The notes under the pieces: generated by a model
Database searches by the model: none
What the model saw: the letters and a program-made list of their open reading frames with translations, nothing else
Told to the model about the DNA's origin: nothing
Program-made: the position numbers and the translations under genes
Origin: Ceriagrion tenellum
Taxonomy: Eukaryota; Arthropoda; Insecta; Odonata; Coenagrionidae
DNA: 64,000 nt
Assembly: GCA_963169105.1 (NCBI GenBank)
Contig: OY720639.1
Location: forward strand, 91,896,559-91,960,558
Direction of reading: 5' to 3'
Part shown: positions 1 to 12,140 of the stretch, one piece after another
Position numbering within the stretch: the first letter of the stretch is position 1
Layout of the letters: each line of letters starts with the position of its first letter

Positions 1-135
1 ATGAGCGAATTTAGGCCTGTACAGTCCTCTTTTACAAGAAACTCATTTAATAAACATAAACATTCATAACCTTGGCAGTGAATATTATACCCATTTGAAC
101 CCGTGACCCTCCTCGGCCTCGGCCTAAGGGTAGGG
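1..135 (-). repeat. tRNA-derived SINE fragment (family S1)
   Basis: On the minus strand a B-box-like GGTTCAAATGG (91-101) follows a GC-rich tRNA-like segment. The 3' end (AAGAGGACTGTACAGGCCTA, about 5-40) matches the 3' end of the better SINE copy at 35.14-35.34 kb. The copy is cut by the window edge, so its tail is not visible. Family membership is inferred from shared order and sequence. Confidence 0.55.
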
Positions 136-685
136 CATAATGGAGGAACAATTTTTGCAGTGCTAACAGGAACTTCTAGATGAATTTAGCTATGGACAGA
201 GTAGGTAACAGGAGGATATAACAACGGGTGATGGTTACCTGAAGTCAGAAGTAGAGAGAAGAATGTTGAGTAGGTGAAGAAGGGGAAGAAAGAGGATAGG
301 TTTTATAGACGGAATGAAGAAGAGAAAGTCGTAGGTGCGGTGAAAAAGGAAGTACTAGAGGTAGATAAGTAGATCCATGACGGTGTATAATACCGGGAGC
401 CCCTCAAATTTTCAACAGAATCTACCTCTTACCGGCAGAATATACAAAAACACACACCCTGAAATGGAAAGGCACGACGGGTGTATATGTTTTCAATTGT
501 ACACACAAAATAGAGAGTTAATTGACTTATGAGGACAACATCAGGAATTATCTTGTAGTTGACCCTTCTCGGGAGTGGCTATGTACCGTTGGAGTAAGTC
601 GCAAAATTTCATAATCTTCGTTAAATCCATAAACGTTCTTATTCCGTGAGTGGTAGCTGTTCTTGTCTACATTCCTTTTATTGAG
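136..685. other. No gene; weak LINE-like debris
   Basis: I see no credible gene. Around 270-350 the plus strand can be read as a degraded RTE-type C-terminus (a GRKRIGFIDG-like stretch), but frames are broken and the match is too short to call. Confidence 0.4.
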
Positions 686-933
686 GGATGATCATCTAGC
701 AGAGACGTGTTGGAGTGATTGGGCGGAATAGATAGGGTATACCAAGAAACATATGGGTAAATGTGGTGGAAGAAACTCTTGAAAGGAGATAGATATAGGC
801 GTTTATATAACAGAAAAAAGGTAAGAAAGCAATGCATTAGTTTGGCACGAGCAAAATAAATTTCAAAAGACTATGCTCAAGGGAAGAAATTATTTAATCG
901 AACGAGAGAACGGCGTGATTGGTATGTATGTAT
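686..933 (+). mobile_element. Degraded RTE-like LINE tail (family U)
   Basis: A badly decayed 3' end of the LINE family seen better at 1.47-2.48 kb and 49.36-49.71 kb. The stretch near 750 reads WVNVVEETLERR in broken frames, matching the WLNVVEEILRR segment of the other copies. The terminal signature GGCGTGATTGGTATGTATGT (about 912-932) ends in an ATGT-type tail. Only the C-terminal tail and 3' UTR survive. Confidence 0.55.
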
Positions 934-1470
934 AAATTAAGCACTATATCGAAGGTAGACTGTCCTTTTTATTTATTTATAAATCAGCATTTAGCATGTA
1001 CCTTACCGAAGATAGTAAAAATAATTATAGATTTAGGTATAGGTGAAAAAAAGTACAATAACTTGGAAAAAACTGATGTCAAAACAATCTCTATATGCAG
1101 CAGACACAGAACTACATACATTTGATTCACATACAAATTGGTCTCTTCGTATAACTCATTCTATTTCTTCTTCATATTCCATTAGTTTTCCACAGCAGGT
1201 ATTTTAACACCCACTGGTTACTTGACTAATATTACTTTCGTGGATAGCCATCCAGTTGGAATGGAACTTTGGAATACTTGTCCGGTGATAGAAAAGTTTC
1301 CAATTTTTTTTCTATTTCCCCTTTTCGCCGTTGCTCAGAGTATTCCTGTCACTAATAAAATTTTTTATGATAATTTGTTTTAAAGTTTGAAAATAATGCG
1401 GACGTTTAAAGATCGATTTTAACCAATGAAATTTAATTGATTTCAATGTGCTCTGTAGAATAATTTAAAA
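934..1470. other. AT-rich spacer without a gene
   Basis: AT-rich sequence between two family U LINE tails that face each other. I see no coding or structural signal. Confidence 0.5.
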
Positions 1471-2480
1471 TACATACATACCAATCACGCCATTCCCTTC
1501 CGGGGTAGGCACAGTCACTAAGTTTCACTCATAAATACATATTTGTACACCTAACTCTGCTTCAATAATTTCCTTCACACTGACCTATCCTTGCAAACCT
1601 CTTTTGCTTCATTTACTCCGATACATTGCTTCATGCACGCCCTACTGTTTTTAAGACTCCTAATATTCCTCCTCCTAAGAATTTCCTCAACCACATTCAA
1701 CTACAACTTTCTCGGCCTACCTTTCCCTCTCGCACCATTCATTTCACTCTCATAAATCTGTTTCGTTGTTCAACTCTCATCCATTCTTTCAACATGGCCA
1801 AACCAACGAAGCACTTTCCTGTCATATATGTCCATTACTGGAGCATCTAACCCACACTCATTTATTACACACTCATTTCTGACCCTATCCATCCTAATTT
1901 AGCCACAAACACTCCTCATATAACTCATACACACGGCGTTTAGTATACTCTTATGTCTACCCTGACATATCCATGTTTCACTACCATACAAAAAAGTGGG
2001 GAGTAGTAAAATTTAGGCAGTAATTCCTTGATATGCTCCACATGCTACCTATCACTTTCCTTCAAGCATTCGCACGTCTCTTTTTCTCCTCATCTATCCG
2101 TCCATCTTTCGCAAACATCTTACCTAAATACACAAAATCATCCAATTATTCAATTACTTTACCATTTTCCCTCATTATACAGTTCTTTTCTCCACTCTCC
2201 TCATCAAAAACAACTACTTTAGTCATGCACACATTTACTCTCGATTCTATTCTCTCTGTTGATTAAAAAAAACTTATGTAGAAGCTTCTGTAATCCTTGT
2301 TGGTTCCCTGAGATCAAAATTGCATCATCCGCATATTGGAGAACTGACACGTTTACATTTCGATTCTTAATTGATTTTACAAATCTACAAATCATCACAT
2401 TATGGTTAAAAGTGCACCCTTTCTCCCTTTCAGTTCCCAAAATTTTACCCATAGTGGAGGGAGGTTAACCCTGCGCTACA
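1471..2480 (-). mobile_element. 5'-truncated RTE-like LINE, RT to 3' end (family U)
   Basis: The minus strand encodes the second half of a non-LTR reverse transcriptase. The catalytic motif LQYADDAILISGN lies near 2330-2370, followed after a frameshift by the KVVVFDEESGEKN segment, the DDFVYLGKMFAKDGRIDEEK segment, and the C-terminal GHVERMDES / QIYESEMNGARG tail. In-frame stops and at least two frameshifts are visible, so it is dead. The 3' terminus is the CGTGATTGGTATGTATGT-type sequence at 1471-1500. The tail resembles RTE-clade elements, but I did not confirm the clade. The 5' end stops near 2480, before the upstream RT motifs, which is typical 5' truncation. Confidence 0.8.
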
Positions 2481-4440
2481 CAAATGAGGATCTATTAACC
2501 TCTTTTCCAACGAAATTCGAATATATCCGAATGAATTTTTCATCTTTTGATGGTAGAGTTAAACTTTTTCCACAATTATAAAAAAATATTATCACTCGAA
2601 TGCTGAGATTGAGCATATCATTCCGAGCACCAGAGGCATACTATCTGCTCGTGGTGAATTTACTACCGTTTGCAAACGGTTTTGCTGAAGAGATGGAAAA
2701 TTTTTCAAATGCAACGCAAAAAAACATTTAGATAACCTTTTTATTGATAGATAACACACTCATACTATGAGTGAAATAAATTAGAATTTCACACACCGTG
2801 AGAGAAAGTCGACTTAAAAATTTGGACAGTGTGTGAACTGCGTTGGAGGGTGAGAAAGGGTTAAAAGATGGATGCAGACGACCAAGTTTGATAAAAAATT
2901 CGATGAATATTTAACTCTTTTTCACAATTTCTTTCATTTTTCCACCCCTTTCCTATAGCTTGAGCGATTTTACCTCCCATTCTCTCTTCCCTTATCTACG
3001 TTTCTCGTCCTCCCACACTCCATCGATACTTTCTCTTCACTTACGATTCTTTCTTTCTTTCTCACATTTGACAGTCTCACCTCCCCCTATTTCCCGCCCT
3101 CCAACCTACCCCGTCCATCTCACCCTCCCCGACTGTCTGAAGTAATCGTCCCTCTTCCTCCGATACTCATCGCCGATTACTTCATGGGGGAGGTCTCTAT
3201 CGCAATGAAGTGATCGACGGGGACAGTCTTTGGAGGGGGTGAAAGAAAAAAAAATTGGGAGAATCATCGAAGCCAATTAAAAGGGATTTAGAGTAATTCT
3301 CTTTCGGGAGACTCCGGGGAAAATTATCACACTCCTCTCAAACGGGTATCTGTAATACATCTCGCGGGTGTGATACAGAATTCTGGGAAAGGACATCCAT
3401 TTGATGGCATGGATTATGTTTGAGAAAAATATAACATTTGATTTTGATGGAATGATTATCATTTGACATTCAAAAATTATGAGTTAAAGCTCTTTCTTTG
3501 AGCTGGAGTCTCGAGGAATGATTTTCAGCCGTTTTAGCTCAAAGGATCTAAGTTTCACTTAAAGACCAAATTTATAGGGGGTTCATTCCAAAATTCTGTA
3601 TCTAGTAACTACTGAGGACAATTAAAACCTGTGCGGCAACTAATGCGATTAATTGCCAACTTCATTATGATTAGTTATCATTTAGACCACATTTTTTTAG
3701 GATTGAACCAATTTCGGTTCTCCCTCTACACAGAGCGTTTCATTTTAATATAATAAAATCAACCACTCAACAGCGAGATGGGCCCATCTCATATCGCATA
3801 AACTATTATCACCTTCCCTTATGTTACGACTGAAGGACAACAGAGAACTTTCCCATATTTCTAGAAATTATTCCGTCCTGTTTGCAAGTTCTCTGCCGGT
3901 CAGTTCATGTTAAGACGTTTGCATCTGCCGATATATTTGAAACTAAAACACCAATATCATTCATTACACTTACGAATTGGCCTAAGTATTACGCTAAACA
4001 TGGTTGCCTTTGTAACTTAAAACTGTGAGTGAAATCGCAATTAGTCTGAAAAAATCATACGAGGACGTAAATGAAATAGACTTGCATATTAATTAGAAAC
4101 AACAGAAAAGAGAGGGATATTATTTCTAAAGCCACCTTAGCATAATTAGTGGTAAGATTAACGTAACTCGCGGGTTCTATCTTTTTGGGAGAAAGTGAAA
4201 CAGAATCGATCCTAACATAGCAAGCACGTCATTTCATATCTTGAACTATAACTTAGATTAAATGCAATTCTATTACCTCGATGCGTAATTCTTTAGTTGA
4301 AGATGTGATGAAGAATTGAGATTTTTTGCCACTTGATATGAAATTTAATTTTTTAACGCAGAAATTTCGAACAATACTCAGGCGGTCTTATTTTTCACTG
4401 ACTAATCTATTGCACGAGACATTTACGATTTGGCTCAAGA
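2481..4440. other. Gene-free AT-rich stretch with a foldback at 3131-3230
   Basis: No gene is supported. At 2930-3130 there is a pyrimidine-rich strand bias. An inverted repeat is plain: TGAAGTAATCG (3138-3148) pairs perfectly with CGATTACTTCA (3174-3184), and an outer GACTGTC (3131) / GACAGTC (about 3221) pair brackets it. This could be a small foldback repeat; no second copy was noticed. Confidence 0.5.
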
Positions 4441-5090
4441 TGAACCACATTGCTGATTGCTTTCACATTTATTCACAGCGGTAGCACACGTGCTTATGAA
4501 AAGTGTCAAAAACGGACCGCTGAGACGATATGCCTGCAGGCATTCTCAGAAGCTGACGAGTTGCGAAGGTGCCGGACGCCACCGAGCCAGACCACCCGCC
4601 GCCGGAGCTTCGATCGCCGGCGTCAGGTTCCATCACCGCCGCCCCATTTTGATGGGACCGCCTCGCCAAAAGCGACCTGCGGGAGCGTCGCGATCGCCGG
4701 CACCGATTCCGCTACCCCGCGGGCGACTCATTTCACCCGCCCCGTAATGCGTTCACGAGACGTCGCGAAAACGACGGCCGTTTCGAACCCCGTAATTCAA
4801 CCTCTGAAGACGCGAAAATGAGACTGGGAACTTTCCTCAACCTCTTCCCTCCCCTAACCCCTCTGCAAGACACCTCAAAGGGGAGGCACGTGGGCAAAAC
4901 ACTCCCCCCCACAGAACACGAGAGGAACGACACGGTGTATCTCAGCTGGCAATCTCATCCGGACCCTCCGCGACGCAGCGAAAACAAGTCTGGGAGCAAG
5001 AACGACTGTGAGGGAGGAAAAGGAAGACTAAGATAACAAACGATATAAACTCGTACTTTCGCCAGGTACCATGGAGTAGGGGGTTGAATA
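4441..5090. other. CpG-rich block, no credible gene
   Basis: From about 4490 to 4990 the composition switches to GC-rich and CpG-dense within AT-rich surroundings. Overlapping open frames exist on both strands (up to 123 codons at 4450-4821), but they show no recognisable domain. The openness in several frames at once is what GC-rich DNA gives. It could be an unmethylated CpG island or an old GC-rich repeat; the sequence alone does not decide. Confidence 0.4.
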
Positions 5091-5092
5091 AT

Positions 5093-5365
5093 TGAGTCCG
5101 CATTGGTAGCCGGTTTAGTAAATGCGCCGGCCTGGAACCTGTGAATCGCGGGTTCAAATGCCTCCTCAAACATGCGTCCAGGGTATTTGGGATGATGTGA
5201 AATAACCACCGTGGTGGTATCAGCTAAAATCTAACTCTAAAGTGCGTAGATCGTGAACAATAGGGGATTTGAAATACAGAAAATATTAGTGTAGAGAAAG
5301 GCTAAAGTCACTAGCCGATGGGAGTCCCCTTCAGCCCCCATAACGGGAGATAAATGAACGTTCGC
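5093..5365 (+). repeat. tRNA-derived SINE-like repeat (family S3)
   Basis: A tRNA-like head starts with TGGTAGCCGGTTTAG (A-box-like, about 5104) and has GGTTCAAATGC (5151-5161), one mismatch from the pol III B-box consensus GGTTCRANNCC, at normal A-to-B spacing. A non-tRNA body follows. It has no second copy in the window, so the SINE call rests on the head only. Confidence 0.5.
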
Positions 5366-6640
5366 GAGGGTTCAGGTAGGGTAATATGGGTTTAATCACT
5401 ATTCCCTACCTTTATCTCTTTAGCGGCGACCGGTACAGTAGATCCTGGACCAAAGACAGCGAACAAAAGACGCGTTAAAAAACACACTCACACTCGACGG
5501 TCGATTCGATCGTGCACACTTGATCGCAGTGGAAACTAAGAACGTATCACACGCATTGGTGCGGGGAGGGGGAGAATTAATGAGCAGAACACTGGGAAGA
5601 TTACGGGGCCCGCTTTCATGGAGTTCTCCCCCGACTTTTAGCATACGACGATAGTGAAGGGATCGCCACTTTGCCCTCCATAAGATGAACAACAACCCCT
5701 TTTTCCTTTCTCGTGTCTATCTACAAGAGCGCCAATCCTCTTCGCTCGCCTCGCTCTCTCGTTCCCAAGGCTCCGACCGGCACGGCGCGCTCGGGGGGAC
5801 TTGGAGACTGGCGAGGAGGAGGTGAGCCGGAGAGAAGGCCTGCGGAGGGGGGGTGGTTGGGGGAGGAGGGGGGGTTGGCTGCGCGGGGGAGGGCAGAAAG
5901 GGGTGGCGTGAGGGGCACGATGACTTTCCCCTCCGATGTTTCCCTTCCTCCCCCCCGACACCACGTACCTTGTCCGGATGGGGGAGGACGGAGGTAGTAG
6001 GGGAGGCAGAAAAAAAAGACGAGGAGAAGAGAGAAAGACGAGGAATCGGAAGAGGGAGGAATATATAAGAGAGAGAAAGGAGACTGACACACACACAGAC
6101 ACACACGAGATGATGTCGCCCTTCCCTCGCGACAGCTCCTGGTCCAGCCTCCTCCTCCTCCTCCTCCCACCTCCGCGACCGACTCCCGACTGCTGTTACT
6201 CTTTGGTTACTTAATCTCGGCTTGAATGAGAGGGGGCGTTTGCCGTGCTGCGAGGTGGGGGGGAGGCAGACGGGAGGGGAGGGTGGGGTGGGCGGCCGGG
6301 GGAAGGAGACGGACGGGGAGGGGTGGTTGAAAGGGGGTGGCGGCTCGAGGGGAGGGGGCTGGGAGTGTAAGCCGGGAGACGGCGGGGAAAGTCCGACTGG
6401 GAGGACGGATGAGGGAGTTCTGCCAGGAAAGAAGGAGAAGGAAAGAGAGAGATGGAAGGATAGGAAGAGATACAGAAAGGGAGACGAGGAGAGGGAGAGA
6501 TGGCGAGAAATAGAATTGTAAAACGCGGCGTGCGAGGAGAAGAAACGGGGAGGGAGGGGGTTGGAACGGGGGGCTTCGCTGGCGGGGGTATAACCTTGGA
6601 GGCGATCGTCTAGTATTGTCGTCAAAAAAAAAATAAAAGA
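5366..6640. other. G/C-rich purine-skewed block without a gene
   Basis: About 5560-6600 is strongly GC-rich. The plus strand carries long purine runs with many GGG and GGGG tracts. Open frames of up to 302 codons on the minus strand (5717-6625) translate to Pro/Ser/Leu low complexity with no domain and overlap other open frames, so I treat them as composition artefacts. Dense G-tracts make quadruplex formation possible. A short AC repeat is at about 6088-6107. Confidence 0.5.
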
Positions 6641-8090
6641 GGAATGAAATGCGTCGAAACAGAGTGGAGAGAAAATTTTTAGGCGAATCGTTCTTTACCC
6701 GAGAGAAACGAAATATATCGTTTTTGCTAAATAGATCACGTTTATTACTTCCAATGTGATAAATAACGGGACCTTAACAAATTAAAACAATTTTGGAAAA
6801 TTTTGGTAGACTTGAGAGGTAAATCTGCGTTACGGCTTCCCTACTGATTACGAACAATGCACTTCCACCGTTAAAAAATATGAAAATATTGAACAAAACA
6901 AAAGTTTAAGTCTCCTCACACATTTGTTACATCATGACAGAAGATTTACAAGAGGATATTCTGTATCAGTCAAAGAAAAAAAAATTTCCTCATCAAAATA
7001 TTTTTTTCGCAAACATCTACTCTGCGCTCGCGAAAGAAATCGATGACACGAGATTGATCGAATTGACTCGTAAGAATGTAGCCATGGATTCGATATGGCT
7101 GCAAATCCAATTGGCTCGGAAAATTCTAGCGGCATTGAGTCACCTATTTCACCGATCCTCAGACCACCTACAAAAGCTACTGAGTGAAATGCACTCGAAT
7201 TCAAAAGATTCACTCGAGTTCACTTCGGATTTTATGTTAACATTTGACGGTATGGCAGGTGATTAGCTAGAATTGTCGAAATAAATTTCACTGGAAGGAA
7301 ATGAAAAACACGTCATCGGTTAGGAACTAATGATGGTCACCTGCATCTGGAACAGGGCGAAATGAAAACGGCTGCATTTGAATGGGGTCGACTTGCAATG
7401 ACACGGGAATCGATGCGAATGTTCTGACTCCGCATAACGGTGAAAAAGCGATGCTCTCAACACTGCGGAATAAATAAACCGAGGTGGAGAATATTCGCGC
7501 GTCAATGTCAACTGTTTCACCGACGGAGATCTCGCAAATTACGAAATGAAGTCGATGACACCGGAATCGATTTTCGCGACGAGCCTTTGGACATAACCTT
7601 GGACGAAACAATGAAGAACTTCAGTATTAAAAAACATTGACTAATGGGCTGAAAGGTTATTTGGAGGCAGTTAAGAATTATCTATTTTTACCCATTTTCA
7701 AAAGCATATGACGATCAGGAACTTGGTATGAAGACAGCACAATCTGCCAACTACCCACTGAATTTGCTCAATCAGAAAAGAATTCTTTTTAAAAAATATA
7801 CTCAGTTATTCTGTCTGAATTTTAGTCGAAACTGGCACGGAAAACACTTAGGCCCGTATATATATACTGTCTTGATAACGTTAAAAACGCCTGATTACTC
7901 AGTCTTCTCGTTACTTCGTGTTGAATGAGAGTTTGAGTTTTACATTTTACATCAAACCGCTGCTTGCCAACCTCAGCGTCGAGTGTTAACGGTGATTTTC
8001 GTACCGAGATTTTATTTAATCTGTGATCAAATAACTTGGCCATTCTTCATTACTGCGAAAAATAATTGCAATGACGGCTTCAGAACTATT
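6641..8090. other. No recognised gene; one unexplained 110-codon frame
   Basis: The plus-strand frame at 6934-7266 translates to a fairly protein-like 110-residue sequence (LIELTRKNVAMDSIW...) and its complement is also open. I recognise no family and see no second copy. The rest is ordinary AT-rich sequence. It could be an exon fragment or chance. Confidence 0.35.
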
Positions 8091-10935
8091 CCTTTCTCAC
8101 AACACTTTTCACGACGGGAAATCCACCACAACCGAGCCACAGACTAAATAAAATCGAAGGGAAGCGCGCGTGATCTTCATGCACAAATTCGGCGGGGGCT
8201 CCTCAGCTTCGCGGACTGGGGAGCGGGAATCGCCGCGGGGGAAGCCGTCTGTCTGGCCGGGAACACGTGCACTCCACGCGAGACCGAAAATTTCTGTCCG
8301 CCGTACCACGCACGACACCGGGAACAGCGTCCGCAACAGGGGATAGGATAGTGATATTTCGGAATGTGGCGAGGCACAGATTCTCACGCCGTGAACGAAG
8401 GTACCAACATAGAGCAAAGGGGCCGACGGAGAGAAAAACACCTGAGTTAATCTAGAAATTAGGATTTTTTCTTTTTGCGGGAAGATTCTTGACGGAAGCA
8501 ACGACTAACGTTACATTGCCAGTGAGAACTCATGAACTGTCAACCGTCGGGGTCATTTTTACATTCAAAGCTAGTCAATCAATTTGCTCCGATGGGAAGG
8601 GAGTTTATATAACCAGGGAGAGAATTATTTAAAATATTCCCCTTCACTCAACACTTGCACTCATTACCTCTTGTGCAATCCTGCCACATTCTCACTCCTT
8701 CCTCCTCCAACTCCGGTAATTGATTCTCCCCGGAAACAGCTCCAACCAGAGCTACGTCTTCCGGAACCTTCCGGTAACAGCTTCACATCAGCCCATGCAC
8801 TTAGAAGTTGAATTTTATTCGAACAATTTTTCCAGCCCAACCGGTGATTGTGTATACTAGAACGACTTTTTTCACTTATATGACGTCGTCTCGTAGAGAG
8901 AAGAGTTGAGTGGTGAAAAAAACCATAAGCACTTTCGCACACACGCAAGATTGGAATGTTCTCTTCAGAATTATTACAAAAATAAACGCAACTTCCTCGT
9001 GCCAGTTCGGGGAAAGATAACGCTGGCGTCCTTCACCGTACTTGAACGAGAATGAAACGCGAAGAAAGTGATTCCCGTCCTCTTCCTGTTTTCTTTAAGG
9101 GTATGTGTACTCTTTTTCCCGACATGCGTTCCTCCCCAACTCGTCTCACTCACTGACTACCCCATTTCATTCCCAACTTTCCCTCAAGAAAAAATAAAGC
9201 CATATAGCCCCCTATTTTCTTCCCCGCCTTTATCCTTCCCTAAACCCACCCCCTTCCCAACCCAACACGACGTCTTAAAATTCTACCTCGCTTCTCTTCC
9301 TCTCTCGCTACTTCTGCTCGCTCGGCGCGAAACGAAGGACGAAACGGCGTTCACTCACACAAACACAGGCACAAGAAAAAACACGCAAAGAAGAACCAGT
9401 GAGAAGGGAGAGAGAGAGAGAGAGATAAGATGGCAGGAGGGATGGGGGGGGTGAAGGAGTAACAAGTCCACCAGAACCACTTCCAACCTCCCCTCCGCTA
9501 CCCAAGATATGAAAAAATAAATAAACCTTTTCCTTCCCTCAAAATATATATTTCCCCCAAACTTCTTACTACCTTAGTCTCATTTTTTTTACTTTTCCAC
9601 TTCTCCTACTACAACCATACCCCTCCTTCTCTCTCTCTCACCCCTTTTTATCTTCGCTCACTTCTCCATCCCTTTCTTCCTTTCAACCCTCGTGTTATTT
9701 CTCCTCCTAACTCCCTCCTGAGCCGGCGCTATCACCACACGGGAAAGAACAAGGGGAGGCTTTGGCCGACTTGTGACGGTGTCGACCACGGTGGGACGTC
9801 AGAAATGCAAAGGACGGACGTCATGCGCGAAAATAAAAAATAAAAAAACTCTTAAACATCGGCTTACCGCAAGTTTTCCGCGATAGAGAAAAAGTTGGGG
9901 AGCTTGTCGATAAAGGGAAGAGTGGAGAAAGGCCACAGAAGAACAGGGAGTGTTATCACATCGAGGTAAAAAAAACTACACCCCGACCGAGATTCATAGA
10001 ACGGTGACGTGCGAGCTTGCTTGCGTCAGGGGTAACCTATAAAAAAAGGAGCTTTTTATAAAAGAAGAAAATTTAAACAACGCACGGCTGAAATTCTGAT
10101 GCTAATGAAGACACATCGGTGACGCACGTCCTTGATTGTTTCAGGGCGTTTGTCGGAAAGAATTTGTGAGGCACGCGCACGTATATCCAGTCGGTGATGT
10201 ACGTAGTCAAAGAGCGAGCGAGCGAATATATGAATGTGTGTGTCTAAGTTTTTTAGCGCCACGGGTTCCCCAAAACTTTTCCACGCCGATCTGGCCTCCA
10301 CCTCCCTTGCCGGCAGACTCGTTCCATCTCCGTCTGGGGAGGGTTTTGACTCTGCTCCGCGCAAGCGCCATTGGAACAGTCTGGAGGTGAAGTGGCGGGG
10401 AGGCGGGGCTGTGGTGGCGGTGCTCTCTGGGATGGCGGGGCGGGGCGGAAGGGAGGGGGGCGAGGCGATGGCGTGGCGGCGATCGGGGAGTGGACAGGGT
10501 GGGGGAGGTTTGAGGGGAAAGAGACGGGTTTTTAGAGGAGTCGAGGGGTGGGTGAAGGCTGACGGGAGGGGAAGGACCAGGTAGGTGTGGTGGTGAAGGG
10601 GTTTTAGCCGGGGGGAGAAGAAATAGGGGAGGAAGGTGGGGACCGTGGCCCGGAGTGGGGGTATTTTTCGACTGCGAGAGGGAAGGGGAGGGAGGGGGTT
10701 GGAAATGTGGAGAGAAAGGGAAATTCTGACGGGAAAAGGGGAGGATTGGGGCAGTAACGGAGTGGGTGAGGTTTGGACGGAGGCTGGTCAAGAGAGACAG
10801 AGTGACAAAGTGAGAGTGAATGTCATTGGGTGTGGGGTGTCTGCACGGCACGGAGCGAACCCAGATTTTAATTCAACGGGGTGATATCGGCTTCACAAGT
10901 ACGCCCAGCTGAAAGCAAAGGTAGAGCGAGGAAAG
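8091..10935. other. Alternating GC-rich and pyrimidine-rich DNA, no gene
   Basis: GC-rich stretches lie at about 8160-8300 and 10220-10860, the latter with many GGGG tracts on the plus strand. A pyrimidine-biased stretch runs from about 9070 to 9720, with an AG repeat at about 9411-9424. Open frames (for example the 214-codon Pro/Ser-rich frame at 10207-10851 minus) are low complexity and unsupported. Confidence 0.45.
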
Positions 10936-10939
10936 GGAT

Positions 10940-11175
10940 GCATTAACACTGAAAGTACCGGACTTGTAGTGAAAGTACGGTAACTGTATTGACAGGGGTG
11001 AATTTGGCCCCTTACAAAACTTTCTTTTCTTTTGGAAAATTTGACGCTTTTAATTAAAATTATGCATATGCCATTTCTTTCAAAATACTATGTATTTACT
11101 GCTGTGTACTACTTTGCACGAATAAAGGTACGTACTATAATTGCCATTTCATCATACAGGAAGTGGCGCATGAGG
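10940..11175 (+). repeat. Dispersed repeat, copy 1 (starts TTAACACT..AAAGTACCG)
   Basis: This stretch shares its start (TTAACACTGAAAGTACCG) and its end (TTTGCACGAATAAAGG ... CATACAGG) with 61455-61784. A central GACAGGGGTGAATTTGGCCC segment is shared with a copy at 15.18-15.62 kb on the other strand. There is no coding capacity. The TTAA at the start would fit a piggyBac-type MITE, but I could not define both ends. Confidence 0.5.
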
Positions 11176-11194
11176 ATTTGACCCAGGGTTTTTG

Positions 11195-11520
11195 TCCCTA
11201 TACGAAGCCTTCAGGCAAAGGATTGGATTGGATATATGGGGAGGTGACCAACATCTAACGTCATTTGCGCCATTGGGAATAGATAAGGGATGAAGGGTGG
11301 ATAGAAACCCGGCCTCGGCATTACCCTACTCTTAACGATAGGCACCAAGGAGACCACGGTTAAACGTATCATCCGACGGACAGAGTACTGCACTTGAAGT
11401 GCCCTCCACAAGACACTCAAGTAGGGATCGGGTTTCCTCTGAAAAACATCCTCCTCTGCAGGGATTTGAACCCTGGCCGTCAGTATGGTTAGCCAGTACG
11501 CTAGCCACCACACCAACCGG
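11195..11520 (-). repeat. tRNA-derived SINE (family S2), nearly full length
   Basis: On the minus strand the tRNA-like head has an A-box-like TGGTGGCTAGCG (about 11500) and a perfect B box GGTTCAAATCC (complement of 11462-11472). The B box sits in a 5-bp T-arm-like stem, CAGGG/CCCTG. The body contains GTGGAGG...ACTT...AGTGCAGTACT, also found in the same order at 63.04-63.29 kb. The head-plus-body layout and second copy support a SINE rather than a tRNA gene. Confidence 0.7.
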
Positions 11521-11819
11521 ATTCCCCCCTCAGGTCAAGTCTGAGCTTATCAGATCTCCATACAGCGACTTTTATTTCAGCATATATGAGTATTGCCCTT
11601 ACAGAACGGTTTGCGTTTTGGATGACGATATACATTACTCGAAAGGAGGTACCGTAATTTCAACCAAAGAAAGTAAACTTTCCATCATAATCTACTCTTA
11701 CCGGCAGGATACCTACGAAATTCCCCCATGCCAAACACCCTTAAGGAGACATACAGGGATGTGAATCGAACATTACATCGATTTATTCAGTTAATCGCTG
11801 AAAGGCGTAATTTCTACAA

Positions 11820-11876
11820 GAATATAATATAATATAATATATAATAATAATAATAATATAATAATATAATATAATA
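11820..11876. repeat. TAATA/TAA microsatellite
   Basis: A run of TAATA and TAA units adjoins the 3' side of the minus-strand LINE tail at 11.89-12.14 kb. It may have grown from that element's A-rich tail or from the target site. Confidence 0.9.
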
Positions 11877-11884
11877 CCCCCATA

Positions 11885-12140
11885 CACTGTTTCATACACG
11901 CCCTCCTATTTTTAACACTCCTAATATTTCTCCTCCTAAGAATTTCCTCAACCACATTCAACCACAACTTTCTCGACCTACCTCTACCTCTTGCACCATT
12001 CATTTCACTCTTATATATCTGTTTCGTTTTTCTGCTCTCATCCATTCTCTCAACATGGCCCTCAACATCGAGAGTAGTATCACAAATATGTTGAGTGCGG
12101 TAGTCATCATAAACATTTGTTGTAGGTATAGCAAAACTTA
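11885..12140 (-). mobile_element. RTE-like LINE tail (family U)
   Basis: The minus strand translates to a GHVERMDES...KQIYKSEMNGARGRG...WLNVVEEILRRRN...RACMKQCMGV sequence, the C-terminal tail after the RT domain in family U. It lacks the RT itself and the usual 3' signature, which the AT microsatellite replaces. The reading frame is largely intact over about 85 codons. Confidence 0.7.

Noticed and set aside
5717..6625. 302-codon minus-strand open frame
   Set aside because: Pro/Ser/Leu low complexity in purine-skewed DNA, overlapped by several other open frames on both strands; no domain.
10207..10851. 214-codon minus-strand open frame
   Set aside because: Same compositional artefact: Pro/Ser-rich translation of a G-rich strand.
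11440..11520. Possible functional tRNA gene (perfect B box)
   Set aside because: Continues into a SINE body shared with 63.04 kb; no complete cloverleaf.
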